Shown here piece after piece: positions 30,037 through 38,986 of a stretch of 64,000 nucleotides of DNA. A program made the position numbers and the translations under genes. Numbering within the stretch: the stretch's first letter is position 1; every line of letters begins with the position of its first letter. Under the pieces are notes generated by a model. That model was not told the origin of the DNA and did not search any database. It was given only the letters and a program-made list of their open reading frames with translations. Source of the stretch: Methanoregulaceae archaeon UXB-2016 (GTDB taxonomy: Archaea > Halobacteriota > Methanomicrobia > Methanomicrobiales > Methanospirillaceae); assembly GCA_004332335.1 (NCBI GenBank), contig SISS01000015.1:1-64000 (forward strand), in the 5' to 3' direction.

Positions 30037-30047
30037 CTCATATATTC
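30037..30047 (+). promoter_or_regulatory. TATA box upstream of the receiver-domain gene
   Basis: CTCATATATTC is the strongest TATA-like element between the divergent genes; it predicts a start near 30072 and a leader of about 50 nt before ATG 30123. Confidence 0.5.
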
Positions 30048-30122
30048 ACCAAATCAGCGTGATCCGCGGAGGCTCCCCTGTCTCCGCCTCATCTGCGGGC
30101 TGATGGAGACGGTGCTTTACCC

Positions 30123-30527
30123 ATGCCAGAACCGATCCCGAGCGCTGGGCCCCACGGTCGGGTCCTTCTCATGGACGATGAAGAGAGCATCCTTGAGATC
30201 ATGAGCCAGATGCTGCGCCGGCGTGGCTTTGATGTCTCCTGCGCCCGGGACGGCGCCGAGGCCGTGGCTGCACACCGGGACGCCATGGCGGCCGGCGCCC
30301 GTTTCGACACGGTGGTGATGGACCTGACCATTCCGGGCGGCGTGGGCGGCCGGGAGGCGATACATCAACTCCTCGCGATCGACCCCGGAGTACGCGCCGT
30401 GGTCTCGAGCGGTCACTCGAACGACCCGGTGATGGCCAGACCGATGGAGCACGGGTTCGTGGGCGCACTCCCGAAGCCCTACAGCATCGCCGAACTCGTG
30501 GCCGCGCTGCAGCGCGCGCTGGCGTGA
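30123..30527 (+). CDS. Stand-alone response-regulator receiver protein (CheY-like)
   Basis: 134 aa, a single receiver domain with no output domain. The acidic pair is in VLLMDDEES (about residues 15-19). The phospho-acceptor Asp is in TVVMDLTIPGG (about residue 64), the conserved Ser/Thr in AVVSSGHSND, and Lys-Pro in ALPKPYSIAEL. It is the first gene of a plus-strand run of ParA, PAS-CheW and CheR, so a chemosensory or signalling role is inferred. No histidine kinase is encoded in the window; the phosphodonor must be elsewhere. Confidence 0.85.
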   Translation: MPEPIPSAGPHGRVLLMDDEESILEIMSQMLRRRGFDVSCARDGAEAVAAHRDAMAAGARFDTVVMDLTIPGGVGGREAIHQLLAIDPGVRAVVSSGHSNDPVMARPMEHGFVGALPKPYSIAELVAALQRALA

Positions 30528-30582
30528 CAAGGGCTTTCTTTCAGCGTGACCATACCATTTTTTACCTCCAGACGAGTACCGT

Positions 30583-31485
30583 TTGATTACGGGTGGTAAT
30601 ATCTCCTGCATCACCTTCTCCCATCACAAGGGCGGCACGGGCAAGACGACTTCGTGCCTGAACGTCGCCGGTTTTCTCGCCCTGGCCGGGAAGAGGGTAC
30701 TCGTCGTGGACGCCGATCCGCAGGCAAACGCGACCATGGGTCTCGGCATCTACCCCGACTCCCGGCGACGGCACATGTACGACGTCTTCATGTCGGTCTT
30801 CGAGGGCTTTCCCAATGTCCCGATCACCGAGGTGATCACGAAGACCGAGGCAGGGATCGATCTCGCCCCTTCGAACCTGGACCTGGTCGGGGTCGAGCCT
30901 TCGCTCTACATGATCGACGACCGTGCGGGCATACTTCGCGACCTGCTCGAACCGGTGCGGCATGCCTACGACTACATCCTGATCGATACGCCCCCTTCGA
31001 TGGGGCAGTTTGTGATCAACGGCCTGGTCGCCGCGGACCACATCGTCGTGACCATCGATGCCGGCATCTTCGCCCTGCGCGGGATCGATGGGCTCGAGAC
31101 GATCTTCGCCGATATCGGCGAGATCGTCGGTCACCGGGTGACGGCGGACCTCGCCGTCCTGACGCGCTGGGAGGAGGCGCCTCCCCTGATGTCGGAGCCC
31201 TCCGTGCGCCCCGGGCTGGCAGGTCTCCTCTCCCGACTCTTCAAGCGCGGCGCTCCGCAGATCCCGGCAGCTGAGCCCCTGTCTCAGGGCGGTGCGACGG
31301 AGGCCGAACGGAGGGCCCGGATCGAGGCCGAGGTGAAGCGCAGGTTCGGACGGGTCGAGACCGTGCCGTTCTCGCGCGAGGTCTACGAAGCGCAGCAGCG
31401 GGGCCTCCCAATTGCCCAGTACGCTCCCGACTCCCCGGCCGGCCTCGCATACCGGCGGATCGCCGAGGGGGTCCTCGCATGGTGA
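30583..31485 (+). CDS. ParA/MinD-family ATPase in a chemosensory-like locus
   Basis: 300 aa. Deviant Walker A HHKGGTGKTTSCLN (about residues 13-26), Walker A' VLVVDADPQANATMGLG, and Walker B YDYILIDTPPS identify a ParA/Soj-type ATPase. The C-terminal 80 residues contain an insertion-like charged segment (LLSRLFKRGAPQ...EAERRARIEAEVKRRFGR). The only in-frame start before the motif is TTG 30583, bounded by a stop at 30547-30549. TTTTTTA at 30557-30563 is a plausible TATA box for a near-leaderless transcript. It overlaps the CheW gene by 7 bp. In bacteria, ParC/PpfA-type ATPases position chemosensory arrays; plasmid partition is unlikely with no ParB nearby. Confidence 0.85.
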   Translation: MITGGNISCITFSHHKGGTGKTTSCLNVAGFLALAGKRVLVVDADPQANATMGLGIYPDSRRRHMYDVFMSVFEGFPNVPITEVITKTEAGIDLAPSNLDLVGVEPSLYMIDDRAGILRDLLEPVRHAYDYILIDTPPSMGQFVINGLVAADHIVVTIDAGIFALRGIDGLETIFADIGEIVGHRVTADLAVLTRWEEAPPLMSEPSVRPGLAGLLSRLFKRGAPQIPAAEPLSQGGATEAERRARIEAEVKRRFGRVETVPFSREVYEAQQRGLPIAQYAPDSPAGLAYRRIAEGVLAW

Positions 31486-33887
31486 TGGAAGGGGGCCGGG
31501 AACCCAAGGGACGCCGCACGGGCGGAGACCGCGAGCCCGACGAACGCCCAGGCCGCCGGGCCCTCTTCACACCGGCGACGCCGCCCACCCGGAAGGCACG
31601 CCCGCCACAACCGGCCCCGGAGCCGACGGTCGAGGTCCAGGAGCCTGCGGTCCCCGGTCCCGACCCGGCCTCGCTGGCCGCTGCAATCCAGCAGGCCCTC
31701 GACGACCGGGTCCCCCTGATGCCCGATGCGTTCGGAGAGGCGTACGCGCCCGTGGCAGCCGCCGTGGGTCGCCTCCTGAGCGAGCTCGAGGGCGCGCGGT
31801 CCCGCCTGGATCAGGCGGCAGCCGATGCGGCAAGGCACGTACTCGTCGAGGCAGAGACCGCTGCCGCATCCCGGCGCCCCGTCCCGACCGTCCGGGACGT
31901 GCCGCTCCCGGCCCTGGTGCTCGGGCCGGATCTCACGTTCCGCGAGGCGAACGAGGGTCTTCTCGCGCTCGTCGGGGTTCCTGCAGGAGCACTCCACGGC
32001 ACACCCCTCTCGCAGTTCGTCCGCCGGCGTGACGGGGACCCGCCCGTCCTCGCGCTTCGCCGGAAGGCATCCATCCGCGCCGAGGTCACCCTGGACCTCC
32101 CCGCGGGCGAGGCCCGATTCACGGAGTACGTCAGCCCCATCAGCGGGGAGGGAGGCGACGTGGAGGGGCTCGTGGTGGTCTATGTCCCCGAGACGGTGCC
32201 GCCTGTGCCGGAGGACGACGGGTATGCACGCCTCTTCGGAGCGCTGATGCAGGAGGCCCCGCTCTCGATCGCGCTCCTTGACGCCTCGTTCCGCGTCCTT
32301 GACCATACCCCTGCCCTCGAGATCCTCCTGGGCTGCGACGCGGCGTGGCTCTCGACCCATCCCCTGACCGAGCTGCCCCTGCTCGAAGAGGTCGGCCAGG
32401 GCCTCGAGGAGATCGCCGACGGGGGGGAAGAGGCGTTCGGCGAGGTCGTGATCGAGGTCGACGCCACCCGGCACCGGCTCGAACGCTACGTCCTGCCCGT
32501 GCGCGACGCGGAGGGTCGCCTCTTCCGGCTGCTGGTGACCTTCACCGACCGGACCGAGGGTTTCGAGCAGGCGCACCGGATCGTCGCGCTCGAGCAGTAT
32601 GCTGCCGAGCTGCGGCAGGAGGCCGGGGAGAGTCTGGCCGAGCTGGAGCAACGTGCGGCGGAGAGACAGCGGCGGGCCGAGGAGGGCATGGCTGCGTTCG
32701 AACAGCGGGCGGGGGATCAGCAGCGAGAGATCGCCGAGGGCACGGCCGCGCTCCAGCTCGCCCTCTCCCGTCTCGCTGAGGGAGACTTGCAGCACCGGCT
32801 CGACCCGGGGCAGGGGCCGCTCGCGGCCGTCCGCGCGGCCTACAACCACGCAGCCGAGGCCCTTGACGAGCGGTTCGAGGCCGCAGCCGTCCCTGTGGCG
32901 GAGCCTGCACCAGCCGCCCCCGAGGCCGACGGGATGGTCCTGGTGAGCGCCGCCGAGATCACGGGCCTCCTCCTCGGCGCCCTCGCAGGAGAACGGGGCG
33001 AGCGCCTTCTCCTCGACGAGGACGATCCGCTCATGCCCCTCCGGGCCGAGGTGAACGAGGCCCTCGAGCGCCTCGAGGCGACATGGAGCGAGCCGTCGAA
33101 CACGGATGCAGAGTCTTCGGATGAAGCGACAGCGCGCGCACCGCCGGATCGCGAGAGCCAGAACCCCACAGAGATCGTCGCGCTCGAGCCCAGCATCCCT
33201 CCGGCCGTCGACCTGGCAGTCATGCCAGCTGAAGGCCCGGAGGCCGAGTTCGAACCCGCAGCAGAGGAGATCAGCCTGCCCGACAGTATCGTGGAGCCCG
33301 GATTCCCGTCACCGCTGGTGGTGACGGTCGCACCGACCGAGGAGACCGTAGGCCCGAAGGATGTGGCGGAGCCGTCCGACCTTGAGACCCACCGCGCCTC
33401 CGCCGCGGACCTCGGCGCCTATGTGGAGGTGGTCACCTTCGAGATGGCAGGTCAGCAGTACGCACTCGATATCCGCCTCGCCCGTGAGATCGTGGAGATG
33501 ATCCCGATCACCCCGATCCCGAGGTCCCCGTCCCACATCACGGGGATCATCAACCTGCGCGGTGAGATCACGACGATCCTGAACCTGTACCGGCTCCTCG
33601 GGCTGCCGGACCCGGGCCCGGGCGAGGGACAGAAGATCGTGGTGCTCGTGCCCGAGGCGGCCGAAGGGTCGAACGTCGGGATCATCGTCGACAACGTGCA
33701 CTCGGTCAACCAGGTTCCGTCAAGCCGCATCGAACTCAAGGGCGAGGACTCCTCGGCCGACTACACCGGGTTCGTCCGCGGGATCATACGCCAGGACAGC
33801 GCCGAGATCGTGGAGGGGAACCGAAACCTCGTGATCTGGATCGACATGCCCGCGATCCTGGAGGGGCTGATCGCCCAGTCCCCGTGA
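31479..33887 (+). CDS. PAS-PAS-coiled-coil-CheW fusion protein
   Basis: 802 aa, soluble, very acidic. Order: disordered Pro/Arg-rich head (1-60); helical segment (60-120); PAS-like domain (about 140-230); second PAS (about 250-365); charged coiled coil (370-430) running into a HAMP-like segment (ALSRLAEGDLQHRLD, about 425-465); long acidic linker; and a complete C-terminal CheW domain (EVVTFEMAGQQYALDIRLAREIVEMIPITPIPRSPSHITGIINLRGEI onward, about 650-800). There is no TM segment and no MCP signalling hairpin. Start ATG 31479 or 31485; the gene overlaps parA by 7 bp and cheR by 4 bp. Inferred role: cytoplasmic sensor-coupler linking a ligand or redox signal to a CheA encoded elsewhere. Confidence 0.85.
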   Translation: MVMEGGREPKGRRTGGDREPDERPGRRALFTPATPPTRKARPPQPAPEPTVEVQEPAVPGPDPASLAAAIQQALDDRVPLMPDAFGEAYAPVAAAVGRLLSELEGARSRLDQAAADAARHVLVEAETAAASRRPVPTVRDVPLPALVLGPDLTFREANEGLLALVGVPAGALHGTPLSQFVRRRDGDPPVLALRRKASIRAEVTLDLPAGEARFTEYVSPISGEGGDVEGLVVVYVPETVPPVPEDDGYARLFGALMQEAPLSIALLDASFRVLDHTPALEILLGCDAAWLSTHPLTELPLLEEVGQGLEEIADGGEEAFGEVVIEVDATRHRLERYVLPVRDAEGRLFRLLVTFTDRTEGFEQAHRIVALEQYAAELRQEAGESLAELEQRAAERQRRAEEGMAAFEQRAGDQQREIAEGTAALQLALSRLAEGDLQHRLDPGQGPLAAVRAAYNHAAEALDERFEAAAVPVAEPAPAAPEADGMVLVSAAEITGLLLGALAGERGERLLLDEDDPLMPLRAEVNEALERLEATWSEPSNTDAESSDEATARAPPDRESQNPTEIVALEPSIPPAVDLAVMPAEGPEAEFEPAAEEISLPDSIVEPGFPSPLVVTVAPTEETVGPKDVAEPSDLETHRASAADLGAYVEVVTFEMAGQQYALDIRLAREIVEMIPITPIPRSPSHITGIINLRGEITTILNLYRLLGLPDPGPGEGQKIVVLVPEAAEGSNVGIIVDNVHSVNQVPSSRIELKGEDSSADYTGFVRGIIRQDSAEIVEGNRNLVIWIDMPAILEGLIAQSP

Positions 33888-34690
33888 CCATGGAGAGCGA
33901 GGATTTTGAGACTCTGAAACGGGTCATCGAGAAGACACTCCGCATCAAGTGTCAGAACTACAAGGAGGCCTATATTCGCCGTCGCCTCCTCTCGCGCATG
34001 CGATCGACCGGGGCCGAGACCTACGAGGCCTATCTTCGATACCTCCGTGAACACCCGGCCGAGTTCGAGCTCCTTCGAAACGCCCTGACCATCAACGTCA
34101 CGGAGTTCTTCCGCGACCCCGAGGTCTTCGAGATCATTCGGTCCGACCTGCTTCCGGCCATCCTGAAGGACCGGGGCCGGGTCCGCCTCTGGTGTGCGGG
34201 CTGCTCCTCGGGAGAGGAGGCCTACACCCTTGCGATCCTCCTGACCGAGACCCTCGGCATGACCGGCACGCGGAATGCCATGATCTACGCGACCGATATC
34301 GACGAGGTCGTGCTCGGGCGGGCCAGGGAAGGGGTCTACGAGGAGAAGGCGCTTCAGAAGGTCCCCGAGGCGCTCGTCCGCAAGCACTTCATCCGACGTG
34401 AGGATGGGAACTACGAGGTTCGGCCACACCTCCGAAGCATGGTCCGGTTCAGCCGGCACGACCTGATGACGGATCAGCCGATCGTACGCTTCCTGGACCT
34501 GATCTCCTGCCGGAACGTCACGATCTACTTCACCGAGGGGCAGAAGAACGACCTGGCCCGGCTCTTTCACGGAGCCCTCTCTCCGGGAGGATACTACGTG
34601 ATGGGCAAGACCGAGTACCTCGCGCGCGAGGTCGAGCACCTCTTCTGCACTCACAACTCGATCCAGAAGGTCTTTGTGCGGAGCGCCTGA
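33884..34690 (+). CDS. cheR: Chemotaxis protein methyltransferase CheR
   Basis: 268 aa. The helical N-terminal CheR domain reads KQ-like CQNYKEAYIRRRLLSRMRSTG...LRNALTINVTEFFRDPEVFE. The SAM domain shows VRLWCAGCSSGEEAYTLAILL (motif I), YATDIDEVVLGRAREGVY, and LDLISCRNVTIYFT. Known members methylate glutamates of chemoreceptors. GTG 33884 overlaps the CheW gene's TGA (GTGA); ATG 33890 is an alternative. With no receptor in the window, its target may be the PAS-CheW protein's partner or an unlinked MCP. Confidence 0.92.
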   Translation: MTMESEDFETLKRVIEKTLRIKCQNYKEAYIRRRLLSRMRSTGAETYEAYLRYLREHPAEFELLRNALTINVTEFFRDPEVFEIIRSDLLPAILKDRGRVRLWCAGCSSGEEAYTLAILLTETLGMTGTRNAMIYATDIDEVVLGRAREGVYEEKALQKVPEALVRKHFIRREDGNYEVRPHLRSMVRFSRHDLMTDQPIVRFLDLISCRNVTIYFTEGQKNDLARLFHGALSPGGYYVMGKTEYLAREVEHLFCTHNSIQKVFVRSA

Positions 34691-34696
34691 TCCAGG

Positions 34697-34951
34697 CTAA
34701 CTCCCCGGCGGAAGGAGTTGCTGCGACTCCGTCTCGTCGGTCGCCGAGAGCTCGCGCATCAGCGCCTGCCGGTTCGTATGCGTCCGGATCTCGCCGATCA
34801 GGGTCCACAGGTTGACCCCGGTCACGACGATCACGAGCATCAGGCTGACCCAGAGCATGATGCCGTTGACCGAGAGGAAGACCGCCCAGAGCAATACGAC
34901 GAACGAGATCAGGTAATAGATGACCCATGTTCGGAGGCCCGGGATCTCCAT
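34697..34951 (-). CDS. Small membrane protein with two TM helices
   Basis: 84 aa. Two hydrophobic helices (WVIYYLISFVVLLWAVFLSV and IMLWVSLMLVIVVTGVNLWTLI) are followed by a polar tail rich in Thr, Glu and Gln. No family is recognised. TTTATATTC at about 34977-34985 lies about 30 bp upstream on the minus strand, giving a nearly leaderless start at ATG 34951. It is convergent with cheR (stops 6 bp apart). The frame continues upstream as a long non-coding shadow opposite the surface-protein gene. Confidence 0.6.
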   Translation of the reverse strand: MEIPGLRTWVIYYLISFVVLLWAVFLSVNGIMLWVSLMLVIVVTGVNLWTLIGEIRTHTNRQALMRELSATDETESQQLLPPGS

Positions 34952-35041
34952 CTCAGTGATGATCAGCCGCGCCCGAATATAAAGGTTGGAGAGCGCCTGG
35001 CAGGAAAACCCATTTCTCATCCGGACTCCCATCTTGATCCG

Positions 35042-35683
35042 ATGAAGACGAGGAGCATTGGTGCGATCGCCGCGGGGATCCTGGCGGTCGTCCTGATCGC
35101 CCTGATCCTCAGGCCCCCGGGCGCGATCCTCGCGCTCGTCTCGCCCACTCCGACCCCGACGCCGACACCTTATGCAACCCTTCCGACCATACCGACGCCC
35201 GTGCCGACCACGATCCCGACCCCGATCCGGCTGCCGGCCCCGACCAGCGAGCAGATCGAGACCCGTGCCATCGGCTTCACGGACCATCCCTGGGAGTACC
35301 CGCTCTTCCGCATGCCGACCAACTTGGAGATCTACGGCGCCTCGGACCCGCCATGGCGTTTCAACGATTCCATCACCTTCGCTTATGTCAACGGCACCCG
35401 CGGCGGGGTGAGCGAGCGCTTCTCTGTCCCGTACCAGACCTGGAAACTCGTCTGCCGGAGTTCGAGCGCCGCCTGGCCTGAGCATGCCCGCCTCAGGCTG
35501 GCCCTCGTGGAGAACGCGACCGGGCAGGTGCTCACGGGCATGGACCTGCAGTACCCGGGCACGGCCTCCCGCGTTCTCCGGACCTACAACCGGGAGTTCT
35601 ACCTGATCGTCGCGCCCGAGCACCTTGACCGCTACACGATCACCCTCGAGGCCCCGACCGAACTGATCGGGCGATTGGCATGA
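35042..35683 (+). CDS. Membrane-anchored extracellular protein, unknown function
   Basis: 213 aa. An N-terminal signal anchor (IGAIAAGILAVVLIALIL) is followed by a Thr-Pro linker (about residues 34-68) and a single beta-rich extracellular domain (FTDHPWEYPLFRMPTNLEIYG...). Similar proteins recur in Methanomicrobiales, but I cannot name a family. There is no lipobox. ATG 35042 starts about 58 bp after the AT-rich element at 34977-34985. The neighbouring downstream gene is also a surface protein, 45 bp away, so both may be expressed together. Confidence 0.6.
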   Translation: MKTRSIGAIAAGILAVVLIALILRPPGAILALVSPTPTPTPTPYATLPTIPTPVPTTIPTPIRLPAPTSEQIETRAIGFTDHPWEYPLFRMPTNLEIYGASDPPWRFNDSITFAYVNGTRGGVSERFSVPYQTWKLVCRSSSAAWPEHARLRLALVENATGQVLTGMDLQYPGTASRVLRTYNREFYLIVAPEHLDRYTITLEAPTELIGRLA

Positions 35684-35728
35684 TTTTATGGTTATCCCGG
35701 GCCACTCATACCTGTGCAGGAGATCGTC

Positions 35729-38065
35729 ATGAGATTGCGGCGCATACTTCCGATCCTGCTCCTCCTCGGAGCGCTTCTCGTACCCCTGGCCGGCGCGGTC
35801 ACGCTCGTGGTCGCGGCGAAGGACGCGACCCCCGCAGAGCGGGCCGCCGCCGATCTCCGGTGCGATGGGGTCGACGACCAGCGCGACATCAACAACGCGT
35901 TCAACCGCCTGCCGATCGACGGCGGCACGGTCCGGCTGACGGCCGGGACCTTCAACTGCTCGGAGAGCATCTTTCCGAACGAGAAGACGACCCTGCTCGG
36001 CGCCGGGCCCGGGCAGACGAAGATCGTGGTGATCAACGCCGTGAGCCCGTACAAGCCGGTCAGCGTGACCGTGCCCGACGTCCGCCTCCGGGGCTTCTCG
36101 CTCTACGGAAGCGGCGGGGTCATGATCAAGGAGAGCCGGGTCGTGGTCGAGGAGGTGACCGCGACGAGCCGCGGGCCCGACGGCTCTCTCTACAAGGCCG
36201 GCGGGAACGGCATGTTCTATATCTGGGCCGACGGTGAGACGATCGAAGACATCGCGTTCATCGATTGCACGGCCGAGGACGCGCACACCCACGGGTTCAA
36301 CCTGAACGCGATCAACTCTCCGCACGAGACGCGGAACATCCGGTTCATCAACTGTGTGGCCAGGAAATGCGGCTACGGCCTCGCCGGCGGATCCAGGTCC
36401 GAGTGGATGACCGGCTTCGACATCCAGGAGGACAACGACCTCTACGATGTCCAGGTGATCGACTGTCGGGCCGAGGACAACTGGCAGTCGGGCTTCCACT
36501 TCGAGCCCGGTGAGGACAAGGGCACGATCAAGAAGGCGATCACCTTCACCCGCTGCATCGCCTCCCGGAACGGGCAGCGCAATCCGGCCGCCTATCCCTA
36601 CACCTCGACCTTCCTCTCGGGGTTCTACGTCCACTTCAACGCGGTCGTGACCGACTGCCAGTCGATCGACAACAAGAATGCCGGCTTCTATGTCGAGGGC
36701 GGGGACCAGGTCGTCTTCACGCGCTGCACGGACCGGAACTCGACCTACGGCTGGAAGATCGTCAAGAACGCCCGGAACATCCGCCTCGAGGACTGCGCGA
36801 GCTACGGCGCTGAGGAGTGGGCCCTCTGGTCGGCGTTCGCCTCGAACGTCACGCTTGCCCGGTTTCGGCAGGTCGACGCAACCGGAGGGCGCGGATACCA
36901 GTCGATCCTCGGGTGGTACTACGACAACCCGAACTACCAGCTGCCCGTGACCGGGTCCTCGTTCGAGATCATGGCCTCGGGCAACCGCTCGCTTCCGATC
37001 ATCAACCAACCGGTCGGGAACATCTACCAGCTCTCCTGGGAGGGTGACGTCACCACCCTGCCGACCACGCCGCCCGTGACGACCCCGCCGGTGACGCCGA
37101 GCCCGGGAGCGCCGGTCGCGGCGTTCGAGCTCTCGCCCTCGCAGGGGAGGCCGCCCCTGAACGTCTCGTTCACGGATCGCTCTACCGGGGTTCCGAGGGC
37201 CTGGATCTGGGAGTTCGGGGACGGGAGCGTCTCGACCGAGCAGCACCCGAGCCACATCTACACCTCGGATGGGCTCAAAACCGTGAACCTGACCGCAATC
37301 AACGACCTCGGGTCGAACACCACCGTCGGGTACGTAACTGTCGGATCGGCGCCGTTCGCTGCGTTCTCGGCGACCCCGCGGACGATCGGCGCTGGGAGAT
37401 CGGTCGCATTCACGGACCGCTCGCTGGGCACCCCCACGGCCTGGGCCTGGGAGTTCGGCGACGGCACCCGCTCGACCGAGCGCAGCCCGGTGCACGTCTA
37501 CGTGCGCTCGGGCCTGTACACAGTGCGGCTGACCGCGTCCTATACGGGTTCGAGCGACGTGGAGCAGAAGACTGACTACATCCGGGTCGTGCCCGACGCA
37601 AACTTCGCCGCCGACCTCACGAGCGGCACCGCACCACTCACGGTCCAGTTCGTTGACCTCTCGACGGGCACACCGACCGGATGGTCCTGGAACTTCGGCG
37701 ACAACGGCACCTCGGGCCAGCAGCACCCGGTCCACGTCTATACGGCTCCCGGGACATACAACGTCACCCTTTCCGTGCGGAACGCCTGGGGCGCGATGAA
37801 CCTCACGCGCACGGCCTATGTCACGGTGGCGTTCTCACGCCCGCTGACCCCCTTCCCGGGCCAGGCCAGCATGCCGCGCGACCTCGACGGCGACGGCCTG
37901 TACGAGGACGTGAACGGCAACGGCCGGCAGGACTTCGCTGACGTCGTGCTCTTCTTCAACAACCTCGAATGGTGCGGAGCGAGCGAGCCGGTCGAGGCCT
38001 TCGACATCAACCGGAACGGCCGGATCGACTTTGCGGACGTGGTCGCGCTCTTCAACCGGATCTGA
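35729..38065 (+). CDS. Secreted beta-helix protein with three PKD domains and C-terminal dockerin-like domain
   Basis: 778 aa. The signal peptide is MRLRRILPILLLLGALLVPLAGA. A pectate-lyase-like right-handed beta-helix (about residues 40-420, opening with a pectate-lyase-3 style VDDQRDINNAFNRLPIDGGTVRLTAGTFNCSE) is followed by three PKD domains (each with WxFGDG or WNFGDN and an SFTDRSTG/DLSTG strand, about 460-700). The last domain is dockerin-like (DLDGDGLYEDVNGNGRQDFADVV and FDINRNGRIDFADVV). ATG 35729 has GGAG (35719-35722) 6 nt upstream; the GTG at 35714 is less well placed. It is probably a large adhesin or glycan-binding surface protein. The C-terminal domain matches that at 2.1 kb almost motif for motif. 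Confidence 0.88.
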   Translation: MRLRRILPILLLLGALLVPLAGAVTLVVAAKDATPAERAAADLRCDGVDDQRDINNAFNRLPIDGGTVRLTAGTFNCSESIFPNEKTTLLGAGPGQTKIVVINAVSPYKPVSVTVPDVRLRGFSLYGSGGVMIKESRVVVEEVTATSRGPDGSLYKAGGNGMFYIWADGETIEDIAFIDCTAEDAHTHGFNLNAINSPHETRNIRFINCVARKCGYGLAGGSRSEWMTGFDIQEDNDLYDVQVIDCRAEDNWQSGFHFEPGEDKGTIKKAITFTRCIASRNGQRNPAAYPYTSTFLSGFYVHFNAVVTDCQSIDNKNAGFYVEGGDQVVFTRCTDRNSTYGWKIVKNARNIRLEDCASYGAEEWALWSAFASNVTLARFRQVDATGGRGYQSILGWYYDNPNYQLPVTGSSFEIMASGNRSLPIINQPVGNIYQLSWEGDVTTLPTTPPVTTPPVTPSPGAPVAAFELSPSQGRPPLNVSFTDRSTGVPRAWIWEFGDGSVSTEQHPSHIYTSDGLKTVNLTAINDLGSNTTVGYVTVGSAPFAAFSATPRTIGAGRSVAFTDRSLGTPTAWAWEFGDGTRSTERSPVHVYVRSGLYTVRLTASYTGSSDVEQKTDYIRVVPDANFAADLTSGTAPLTVQFVDLSTGTPTGWSWNFGDNGTSGQQHPVHVYTAPGTYNVTLSVRNAWGAMNLTRTAYVTVAFSRPLTPFPGQASMPRDLDGDGLYEDVNGNGRQDFADVVLFFNNLEWCGASEPVEAFDINRNGRIDFADVVALFNRI

Positions 38066-38110
38066 ACTCTTTTTCCGAACGTTGATGCATCGAGCCGTCG
38101 AAGCTCGTGC

Positions 38111-38983
38111 ATGGACCTCCCGTTCTCTCTCTCAACCAGGCCGCCCGTGACGGTCCGGCCGATGTCCCGGGACGACCTGGAGATCGCGATCGACTGGGCG
38201 GCGGCCGAGGGCTGGAACCCGGGCCTTCACGATGCCGCAACCTTCTACGGTGCCGACCCCGGGGGATTCTTCGCGCTGGAGCACAACGGGCGGGTGGTCG
38301 GGACCGTATCCGTTGTCCGCTACGGCGACGCCTTCGCGTTCGGCGGGCTCTACATCCTCCGGCCCGAGTATCGCGGGCACGGGATCGGGTATGCGCTCCA
38401 GGAGGAGTTCACGCTCCCGTTCGCTGGCACGCGCAACCTCGGGATCGACGGCGTCTTCGAGATGCAGCCGCGGTACGCCCGCGCCGGCTTCCGCTTCTCC
38501 CATCGGAACATCCGGTTCGAGGGGTGCGGCGGCGGCGGCGCGGCACCGGACGGCGTCGTACCGCTTGAGGACGTACGGTTCGAGGCGCTCGCCGCGTACG
38601 ACCGGCCGTTCTTTCCGGGACCGCGCGAGAATTTCCTCCGGGGGTTCCTGGCGCAGCCCGAGGGGGTCGGCGCGGTCATGCTCGACGAGTACGATCAGGT
38701 GGCCGGCTACGGACTGGCCCGTCCCTGCCGGGTCGGGCACAAACTCGGGCCGCTCTTCGCCGACTCTCCGGCGATCGCCGAGCGCCTGTTCGGGGCGCTG
38801 CTCGCACAGCTCCCGGCCGAACCCGTCTATCTCGACGTGCCCGAGCCGAACCGGGTGGCGCTTGCGCTGGCAGAAGCACAGGGGATGGTCCCGGTCTTCG
38901 GGACGGCCCGCATGTACTCACGTCGCATTCCGACCCTGCCCCTGGACCGCACCTACGGGATCACGACCTTCGAGCTCGGCTGA
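38111..38983 (+). CDS. Tandem GNAT-family N-acetyltransferase
   Basis: 290 aa. The N-terminal GNAT domain has FALEHNGRVVGTVSVVRYGDAFAFGGLYILRPEYRGHGIGYALQEEF, with the RGHGIG acetyl-CoA pyrophosphate loop (about residues 91-96). A C-terminal second GNAT-like domain (Acetyltransf_18 type, residues about 165-280) contains VMLDEYDQVAGYGLARPCRVGHKLGPLFAD. The acceptor is unknown. It starts 45 bp after the dockerin gene; an AT-rich patch between (CTCTTTTTCC) could be a terminator for the upstream gene. Confidence 0.8.
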   Translation: MDLPFSLSTRPPVTVRPMSRDDLEIAIDWAAAEGWNPGLHDAATFYGADPGGFFALEHNGRVVGTVSVVRYGDAFAFGGLYILRPEYRGHGIGYALQEEFTLPFAGTRNLGIDGVFEMQPRYARAGFRFSHRNIRFEGCGGGGAAPDGVVPLEDVRFEALAAYDRPFFPGPRENFLRGFLAQPEGVGAVMLDEYDQVAGYGLARPCRVGHKLGPLFADSPAIAERLFGALLAQLPAEPVYLDVPEPNRVALALAEAQGMVPVFGTARMYSRRIPTLPLDRTYGITTFELG

Positions 38984-38986
38984 ACC

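Noticed and set aside
30583-31485. Plasmid-type partition locus or integrated element from the ParA gene
   Set aside because: No parB, integrase or repeats nearby, and the gene overlaps CheW and CheR genes, so a chemosensory link is more likely.
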